The position numbers and the translations under genes were made by a program. 6,428 nucleotides of DNA from Legionella genomosp. 1 (GTDB lineage Bacteria > Pseudomonadota > Gammaproteobacteria > Legionellales > Legionellaceae), in contig CAMDJY010000096.1 in the NCBI GenBank assembly GCA_945901145.1, forward strand, positions 1 through 6,428, in the 5' to 3' direction. The stretch's first letter is position 1, and the number at the start of each line of letters is the position of its first letter. Positions 1 through 4,604 of this stretch are shown here, one piece after another. A model generated the notes under the pieces. The model had not been told where the DNA came from and ran no database searches. It worked only from the letters and a program-made list of their open reading frames with translations.

Positions 1-607
1 GATGATACTGCATACAGGAGCTGTCGCCCGCGGACTCGGTCCACAATTTCTCGTAAGCGACTTACCCTTTCTTGCGCATCGTATGGGGCTCCCAGAAACG
101 ATGTCCCAAGTCAAACAACTCATGCAGGCAGGCGCACATGCCATCAAAATCGAAGGAGCTGATTTTGACACATTGAAAACAATTCGCTATTTAGTTGACT
201 CAGGCATCTCCGTTATGGGTCATATCGGTCTTACCCCTCAATCGGTGCATCAGTTGGGCGGATATCGCGTCCAGGGGAAACAAGATGTAGAAGCAATGCG
301 ACTCATAGAACAAGCGTACGCACTCGAAGAATCCGGTTGTTTTGCCATTGTCATTGAATGTGTGCCCAAACCTGTCGCAAAAACCATCACAGAAAATCTG
401 CTCATTCCAACCATTGGCATTGGCGCTGGCGTGGAAACCGATGGCCAAGTCTTGGTCTGGCACGACATGCTCGGCTTACAAACTGAAATTAAACCTAAAT
501 TTATAAAACAATATGCTGTGAGTAAAGATGTCATCCTCCAAGCCCTTCATGCCTATGCTGACGACGTGCATCATGCCTATTTTCCAACAGAGACAGAAAG
601 TTATTAA
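1..607 (+). CDS. panB: 3-methyl-2-oxobutanoate hydroxymethyltransferase (partial, N-terminus outside window)
   Basis: PanB transfers a hydroxymethyl group from 5,10-methylene-tetrahydrofolate to 2-oxoisovalerate, giving ketopantoate, the first committed step to pantothenate, in the cytosol. The visible part is 201 residues in the frame beginning at base 2. The ATG there is an internal Met, because the protein aligns from about residue 65 of the roughly 264-residue E. coli enzyme; some 64 residues, including the first metal-ligand Asp, lie off the left edge. Visible landmarks (numbered from base 2) are the SDLPF Asp at 20 (metal ligand), K49 and E51 in AIKIEG, HIGLTPQSV at 74-82, the catalytic Glu in VIECVP at 119, and IGIGAG at 138-143, followed by TDGQVLVWHD. 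The C-terminus ends near the expected place. It is followed 17 nt later by panC, so the two are co-transcribed. All visible catalytic positions are intact, and the family assignment is secure. Confidence 0.96.
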   Translation, partial: MILHTGAVARGLGPQFLVSDLPFLAHRMGLPETMSQVKQLMQAGAHAIKIEGADFDTLKTIRYLVDSGISVMGHIGLTPQSVHQLGGYRVQGKQDVEAMRLIEQAYALEESGCFAIVIECVPKPVAKTITENLLIPTIGIGAGVETDGQVLVWHDMLGLQTEIKPKFIKQYAVSKDVILQALHAYADDVHHAYFPTETESY

Positions 608-616
608 AAAATAAAA

Positions 617-621
617 AAGGA
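617..621 (+). promoter_or_regulatory. Shine-Dalgarno of panC
   Basis: AAGGA lies in the 17-nt panB-panC gap. It is 3 nt before the ATG at 625 and 6 nt before the in-frame ATG at 628. The 6-nt spacing is more usual, so this site slightly favours the second start and a 253-residue PanC. Confidence 0.6.
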
Positions 622-624
622 ATC

Positions 625-1389
625 ATGATGCAAATTTTTTATGACCTCAACACCTGGAAACAAGCCCGTTTCGAGCGTCCTCGAGAACAAACCTTAGGGT
701 TTGTTCCGACCATGGGCAATCTCCATCTTGGGCATTTATCCTTGATCACACAAAGCCAAAAAGAAAACCAAGATACTTTAGTCAGTATTTTTGTCAACAA
801 AACACAATTTAATAATCCAGAAGATTTTCTAAACTATCCAAGAACCCTCGACGCCGACTTAGAGCAATTAGAAAACGCCGGCGTTCGCTACTGTTTAGTG
901 CCCAAGCCCGAAGAAATCTATCTAGATGATTACCGTTACCAGATTCATGAAACAACCCACCCCCATCAGCTCGAAGGCAAACACCGTCCGGGGCATTTTA
1001 CCGGCATGTTAACCGTCGTGATGAAGCTTTTGCAATTAACACAACCTTCTCGCATCTACCTCGGCGAAAAAGATTTCGAGCAATTAACCCTCATCCGTCA
1101 GATGGTCAAAGCATTTTTCATGAATGTCGACGTCATCGGCTGCCCAACGTTGCGAGAAAGCAGTGGCCTTGCCTACAGCTCTCGCAACCAACGTTTAAGC
1201 AAGCAAGGCCTGGAAAAAGCCGCCCAATTTGCTGCTATTTTTCATCAAACAGCATCCACTGCAAAAACTATTCAAAAATTACAAGATGAAGACATCCAAG
1301 TGGAATATATCGAAGAATTTCATGGCCGACGATTTGCGGCTGTTTATATTGAAAATATCAGACTTATTGATAATTATGCAGTTACTTAA
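625..1389 (+). CDS. panC: Pantothenate synthetase (pantoate--beta-alanine ligase)
   Basis: PanC condenses pantoate with beta-alanine using ATP, through a pantoyl-adenylate, to make pantothenate in the cytosol. The 254-residue product has the nucleotidyltransferase signature PTMGNLHLGH at 28-37 (HIGH-type motif), VSIFVN at 53-58, QFNNPED at 61-67, YPRTL at 71-75, RPGHFTG at 121-127, GEKDF at 147-151 and the KMSKS-equivalent YSSRN at 184-188, and ends with LIDN at 247-250. The start is ambiguous between tandem ATGs at 625 and 628. The AAGGA at 617-621 lies 3 nt from the first and 6 nt from the second, so 628 may be the real one. The product is about 30 residues shorter than E. coli PanC (283). 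The loss is in the small C-terminal domain after SSRN; the catalytic N-domain is complete. It follows panB by 17 nt and ends 7 nt before the stop of the opposing operon. Confidence 0.96.
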   Translation: MMQIFYDLNTWKQARFERPREQTLGFVPTMGNLHLGHLSLITQSQKENQDTLVSIFVNKTQFNNPEDFLNYPRTLDADLEQLENAGVRYCLVPKPEEIYLDDYRYQIHETTHPHQLEGKHRPGHFTGMLTVVMKLLQLTQPSRIYLGEKDFEQLTLIRQMVKAFFMNVDVIGCPTLRESSGLAYSSRNQRLSKQGLEKAAQFAAIFHQTASTAKTIQKLQDEDIQVEYIEEFHGRRFAAVYIENIRLIDNYAVT

Positions 1390-1396
1390 AACCCTC

Positions 1397-2338
1397 CTAG
1401 AGCGAGAAGCTTTTGCTAAAAGCAACCCGCTCTTCTACAGAACAATGCTTTTGCTGAGCATTCAATTCAATCGCACGATATCTGTCCAAAATACCGACAC
1501 GGTTAGCAATTTGAATATTCAACCCCGGGCGTGCATTAAGTTCGAGCATCAGTGGCCCATGATCTTTGTCTAAAACAATATCCACACCAAGATATCCAAG
1601 ACCAGTCAACTCATAACAACGCGCTGCAATATCTAAAATTTGATCCCAATAAGGGACCTGAATATTCAAAGTTGAGTTCAACGTATCAGGATGATAATCA
1701 ATCACGTCATTATGGAACACGCCGCCTAAAGTCAAACCCGTTGCTAAATCAATCCCCACACCAATTGCCCCCTGATGAAGATTGGCTTTTCCACCGGATA
1801 ACCGTGTGGGTAATCGAACCATGGCCATGGCTGGGTAACCCAAAAGTGTGATCACCCGAATATCAGGAACACCTTCATGGCTAATATCAGCAAAAACCGG
1901 ATCGACAACCACACGATGTTCAATCATGGCATAATCAGGATGTCCACCAAGACTATAGGCACCAGAAAGCAAACAAGAGAGGTGATGAGAAATTTCTTGT
2001 ACTGTCAATAAATTACCGTTTATTTGACGATAACGTCCAAAGACTCTCCCGGTAATCACCAAAATACCATCACCGCCAGCACCATGCGCAGGCTTAATGA
2101 CAAAATCAGTATAAGCTGACAATCTTTTTTCTAAAGTTTTTATTTGATGCTCGGCTTCAATCAGTAGATATAATTCAGGAACAGCAATCCCTGCATTTAA
2201 AGCGAGACGCTTAGTTTGTAATTTATCGTCAACTAACGGATAGAGTTTACGTGGATTATAACGTAAAACATAATCACTATTACGACGATTGATACTCAAA
2301 ATACCGCGTTGCTTTAAGCGTCGATACATGCCCCACAT
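1397..2338 (-). CDS. ATP-grasp enzyme, alpha-L-glutamate ligase-like (RimK-related)
   Basis: The 313-residue cytosolic protein belongs to the ATP-grasp superfamily, in the branch annotated as alpha-L-glutamate ligase-related (TIGR02291-like, overlapping the sugar-transfer-associated ATP-grasp family), whose members are close to this length. ATP-grasp enzymes activate a carboxylate as acyl phosphate and join it to an amine or thiol. Visible landmarks are the glycine-rich nucleotide loop IKPAHGAGGDG at 81-91, VPDIRVI at 157-163, GKANLHQGAIGVGID at 183-197, GVDIVLD at 251-257 and the metal/ATP-binding stretch LELNARPGLN at 265-274 with E266 and N268. No signal peptide or membrane segment is visible, as an ATP user would require. 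The ATG overlaps the upstream stop by one base (TAATG), so translation is probably coupled; AGG at 2348-2350 is a weak ribosome site, and a second Met at residue 4 is a less likely start. It is the last gene of the three-gene operon. The acceptor and the amino acid added cannot be read from sequence, so the glutamate in the family name should not be taken literally. Confidence 0.9.
   Translation of the reverse strand: MWGMYRRLKQRGILSINRRNSDYVLRYNPRKLYPLVDDKLQTKRLALNAGIAVPELYLLIEAEHQIKTLEKRLSAYTDFVIKPAHGAGGDGILVITGRVFGRYRQINGNLLTVQEISHHLSCLLSGAYSLGGHPDYAMIEHRVVVDPVFADISHEGVPDIRVITLLGYPAMAMVRLPTRLSGGKANLHQGAIGVGIDLATGLTLGGVFHNDVIDYHPDTLNSTLNIQVPYWDQILDIAARCYELTGLGYLGVDIVLDKDHGPLMLELNARPGLNIQIANRVGILDRYRAIELNAQQKHCSVEERVAFSKSFSL
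1399..1433. other. Two-tier inverted repeat at the convergent gene ends, possible transcription-ending hairpin
   Basis: Inner stem GCTTTT (1409-1414) pairs with AAAAGC (1418-1423) around a GCT loop. Outer stem AGAGCG (1399-1404) pairs with CGCTCT (1428-1433), with 4-nt unpaired bulges on each side. It lies just after the panC stop (1387-1389) and covers the last codons and stop of the minus-strand ATP-grasp gene. On the plus strand no U-run follows. On the minus strand TTTT comes only after AGGAGGG. It is therefore not a textbook intrinsic terminator, but it is well placed to end or protect both convergent transcripts. A second small stem, AATGCT (1444-1449) with AGCATT (1457-1462), lies just beyond. 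Confidence 0.4.
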
Positions 2339-3861
2339 TATTGTTTACCTGCTAATGCCTTAAACCGGACTAACTCAAGTAATCGGTAGCCACGATATTG
2401 ACCGAACCATAAAATCAGCGCTAATAAAACTAACAACAACTCAGGGAACGCAAACATCAAATACTGCACAAGTGGTTTATTCATAACGGAAAAAGCAATG
2501 ATGGCCGCAACTAAACTACCGACACCTGATTTGATTGCATCCGCAGCTCCTCGTTCATCCCACATGATACACATCCGTTCAATCGTCATGGTGAGGATAA
2601 TCATTGGGAATAATGCAACAGATAAACCTGAATCCAATTCCAGACTCTGACTTAATATACTAATAAAAATCATAAGCATAATCACCACAGTCAAAATAGC
2701 AGCTAACCGTGGAACTAAAAGCAGACGTAATTGATCCAAATAAAAGCGAGCCAGGAGTCCAAAAAATACCATAAAAGTAAATAACATAATACCCCATATT
2801 ACATGGGTTTCCCTAAAAGCTAACGCAATTAACACCGGCATAAAAGTACCAAATGTGCGTAGGCCAATAAAATTACGCAACAAAAGAATAATAAAAGCAC
2901 CAATCGGCACGGTTAATAATATCTTATAAGTTTCTTGTACATTAACGGGTAACTGCAGTAATGAAAAACGTAACAATTGAGAGTCGGTTTGTGAGCCACG
3001 CGCTTTTGCAAGATTCAAAGCATTCACCGGCGAAGGTGAAACCGTTAAAGTAAACTGCGGCTTTTTGCCCCCACTCAGTTCAAATATAGGCTCATTGCCG
3101 TATTGCCAAATCAGAAAATCTTTTGGTAACCCTGCAGAACCAGTTCTCGGATTAATATAAATCCAGTCTTTATCATTATATACAGCTAAAAACCACTTCA
3201 TATTTACGCGTGTTTGATGGGTCAAATAAAACCCTTGAACAAACATTGTATTAATTTTGGCTTGATTTAAAACATCAATCGCAGCAGCAACCAAATTAAT
3301 ATCGCTCAATTCGCTACCAACTAATAACTTAGCGTTACCATCTTGTTTATTCAATGCTTTAATCGTACTTTGTGCAAAAGTTTGAATATCCGCTGATGAT
3401 TGCCGAGCTTGGCCGATGATCGCATCGATTGCCATTTTTTGGCTTTCCCCAAGCGTGTGGCCTTGTATTTTTCCTGGTTTATTTAAATAAATTTCATGAT
3501 TTTCAGTTTCTCTTAAAATCGCACGGTAATAAAGAGATTGAGGACCAACCGCTCGCCTCAGCGACCAAACCACTCGTCGATTATAGCCATTTAAATTAGT
3601 CGTCACACCATAGTTTTGAGAGATAAAATATTCATCCAAGATAGCAACATAAGAGGGCATATAGGGAATCGTAAAGCTCGCTTTTACTGGCGCATTATGT
3701 TCTGGATTAAAACGAAGGTTGGCTTCAATTACCCAACTGTTCACATTTTCTGCGTCTGTCAATGGAACATCTAAAACAAAATGTCGATAGCAAAATAAAC
3801 CAAAGCCTAATATAAATAAAGTAATAATTAATCCATACAAATGATTTCTATGGGATTTCAT
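2338..3861 (-). CDS. Inner-membrane protein: inactive transglutaminase domain plus seven-helix C-terminal region
   Basis: This 507-residue membrane protein matches the architecture known as inactive transglutaminase fused to 7TM (Pfam Transglut_i_TM plus 7TM_transglut). A positively charged start leads into an N-terminal helix at about 8-26. Residues about 30-310 form a soluble domain that should be periplasmic. About seven hydrophobic segments follow, at roughly 311-329, 335-349, 353-372, 384-404, 411-427, 446-460 and 464-486, and the tail is basic and probably cytosolic. The family-like motifs GLRTFGTFMPVLIALAFRET (333-352) and IERM (427-430) are present. The only cysteines are C24 and C431, both outside the soluble domain, so the transglutaminase Cys nucleophile is absent, as the family name implies. 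The ATG lies 2 nt after the protease stop, with GGTGAG at 3868-3873 as ribosome site, and the stop overlaps the ATP-grasp start. It probably links the periplasmic protease to the cytosolic ligase as a sensor, scaffold or transporter (inference). Family assignment is strong; function is open. Confidence 0.9.
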   Translation of the reverse strand: MKSHRNHLYGLIITLFILGFGLFCYRHFVLDVPLTDAENVNSWVIEANLRFNPEHNAPVKASFTIPYMPSYVAILDEYFISQNYGVTTNLNGYNRRVVWSLRRAVGPQSLYYRAILRETENHEIYLNKPGKIQGHTLGESQKMAIDAIIGQARQSSADIQTFAQSTIKALNKQDGNAKLLVGSELSDINLVAAAIDVLNQAKINTMFVQGFYLTHQTRVNMKWFLAVYNDKDWIYINPRTGSAGLPKDFLIWQYGNEPIFELSGGKKPQFTLTVSPSPVNALNLAKARGSQTDSQLLRFSLLQLPVNVQETYKILLTVPIGAFIILLLRNFIGLRTFGTFMPVLIALAFRETHVIWGIMLFTFMVFFGLLARFYLDQLRLLLVPRLAAILTVVIMLMIFISILSQSLELDSGLSVALFPMIILTMTIERMCIMWDERGAADAIKSGVGSLVAAIIAFSVMNKPLVQYLMFAFPELLLVLLALILWFGQYRGYRLLELVRFKALAGKQ

Positions 3862-3863
3862 AT

Positions 3864-4376
3864 TCAGCTCACCGTCTTGGGTTTAATCGTAAATTTTAGA
3901 GCGGGGTCAACAATCCCATCAAACGCAATCAAGGCCTCACGACCTAAAAGCAGTGGATATAAAAAACGTTTACGATTGGTCAAGTTAACACGGACTTTAC
4001 GAACTTGATCGCCAAGCTGAATTGTCATTCTAACGACCGGGCGACGAATAGATTTCTTAGAAAAAGGATCAATACGGGATTCTCCTGCACGTATTTTAAT
4101 ATTTACTTCACCGATATATTCACACGTAAAAACATGATCACCCTGCTTCCCAGGGACCGTAAAACGAAGATAAGGCTTACCATCAATCTCAATTTCACTC
4201 ATTGCCCGCGCGTTCAACGAAGCAGACTTAGCCCCAGTGTCTAATTTGGCTGGAATTGCTAATTGGCGATCAACCAAAACCACCTTTTCAATGTAACCGT
4301 ATATATTTTTTTGATGATTTGCCATGGCTTGTCCTGTAAATAACGCCACAAAGAAAATAAAAATTAACAATGGCAT
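3864..4376 (-). CDS. Secreted retropepsin-like aspartic protease (RimK/LysX-associated, 'ATP-dependent zinc protease' family)
   Basis: This is a 170-residue single-domain aspartic protease of the COG4067 / PF05618 type, usually labelled putative ATP-dependent zinc protease although its signature is retropepsin-like. AKLDTGAKSASLNA at 43-56 holds the catalytic D46-T47-G48; a conserved RRPVV lies at 111-115; PLLLGREALI at 141-150 matches the hydrophobic-Gly psi-loop element. With one DTG motif it would have to act as a homodimer. I chose the ATG at 4374-4376 because GGAGGG (4381-4386) lies 4 nt upstream and because the product then begins with a hydrophobic signal peptide, residues 1-19, ending A-M-A before Asn20. 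The open frame continues to an ATG at 4545-4547, but those extra 57 residues are AT-rich and have no ribosome site. The signal lacks a basic residue near its start, which is slightly unusual. It is first in the operon, 2 nt before the transglutaminase/7TM gene. The substrate is unknown. Confidence 0.88.
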   Translation of the reverse strand: MPLLIFIFFVALFTGQAMANHQKNIYGYIEKVVLVDRQLAIPAKLDTGAKSASLNARAMSEIEIDGKPYLRFTVPGKQGDHVFTCEYIGEVNIKIRAGESRIDPFSKKSIRRPVVRMTIQLGDQVRKVRVNLTNRKRFLYPLLLGREALIAFDGIVDPALKFTIKPKTVS

Positions 4377-4380
4377 TGCG

Positions 4381-4386
4381 CCCTCC
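4381..4386 (-). promoter_or_regulatory. Strong Shine-Dalgarno fixing the protease start
   Basis: On the minus strand GGAGGG is followed by CGCA and then the ATG at 4376. It is the best ribosome-binding site in the window, and it decides the start in favour of the signal-peptide form over the longer open frame starting at 4547. Confidence 0.8.
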
Positions 4387-4445
4387 AAAACACAGAAGCA
4401 TATAAAAATATTCAATCCTAGCAGGTTTAAGGCTTTATAGTCTAT

Positions 4446-4464
4446 CGAAGAAAAATCATCTTCG
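4446..4464 (-). other. Small stem-loop in the presumed operon leader
   Basis: CGAAGA (4446-4451) and TCTTCG (4459-4464) form a perfect 6-bp stem with a 7-nt loop. If the minus-strand operon starts near 4469, this hairpin would sit at the very 5' end of its mRNA, where such structures often affect stability. I do not recognise a riboswitch or attenuator, and there is no leader peptide I can defend. Confidence 0.35.
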
Positions 4465-4475
4465 GATCGACTTTT

Positions 4476-4527
4476 ATTATATTCGTATTTTATGATATAA
4501 TGATAAATTGGTTGTATTATTTTGCAA
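4476..4527 (-). promoter_or_regulatory. Candidate promoter(s) of the protease/7TM/ATP-grasp operon
   Basis: Read on the minus strand, two sigma70-like arrangements can be made. TTGCAA (4522-4527) is followed after 16 nt by TATCAT (4500-4505), matching 4 and 5 of 6 consensus bases. Further down there is a perfect TATAAT (4476-4481) with only a weak TTATCA (4501-4506) 19 nt before it. Transcription from the TATAAT would begin near 4469 and give a leader of about 93 nt. The region is very AT-rich, so chance matches are likely. No operator is recognisable. Confidence 0.33.
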
Positions 4528-4528
4528 G

Positions 4529-4558
4529 TTGAAATAATAGTTGCCATTTAAATTTTAT
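4529..4558 (+). promoter_or_regulatory. Candidate promoter of the large unrecognised gene
   Basis: TTGAAA (4529-4534, 5 of 6 to the -35 consensus) is followed after 18 nt by TTTTAT (4553-4558, 4 of 6 to the -10 consensus), 47 nt before the ATG at 4605. It sits next to the divergent minus-strand candidates, so the two sides could interfere or share a regulator. The -10 is weak and the call is tentative. Confidence 0.25.
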
Positions 4559-4604
4559 TCAAGTAAAATCAAGTCCATATTCGTCGCAAGCCTCCTGGAC
4601 ACAC

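Noticed and set aside
2..4. ATG at the window start as the true start of panB
   Set aside because: Alignment places it at about residue 65 of PanB; the first strand and a metal-ligand Asp would be missing, so the gene starts outside the window.
1229..1573. Plus-strand frame overlapping the end of panC and the convergent junction
   Set aside because: It lies out of frame inside panC and antisense to the ATP-grasp gene, both clearly real; its product shows no motif and is a shadow.
1552..1851. Plus-strand 99-residue frame inside the ATP-grasp gene
   Set aside because: It is antisense to a region encoding conserved ATP-grasp motifs and has no ribosome site or recognisable sequence.
4005..4244. 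Plus-strand 79-residue frame inside the protease gene
   Set aside because: It is antisense to the conserved protease core and is best explained as the mirror of that coding sequence.
4446..4480. Intrinsic terminator on the plus strand (CGAAGA/TCTTCG stem then CTTTTATTAT)
   Set aside because: The stem is only 6 bp with an AT-rich core, the T-run is 11 nt away and broken, and no plus-strand gene ends upstream of it.
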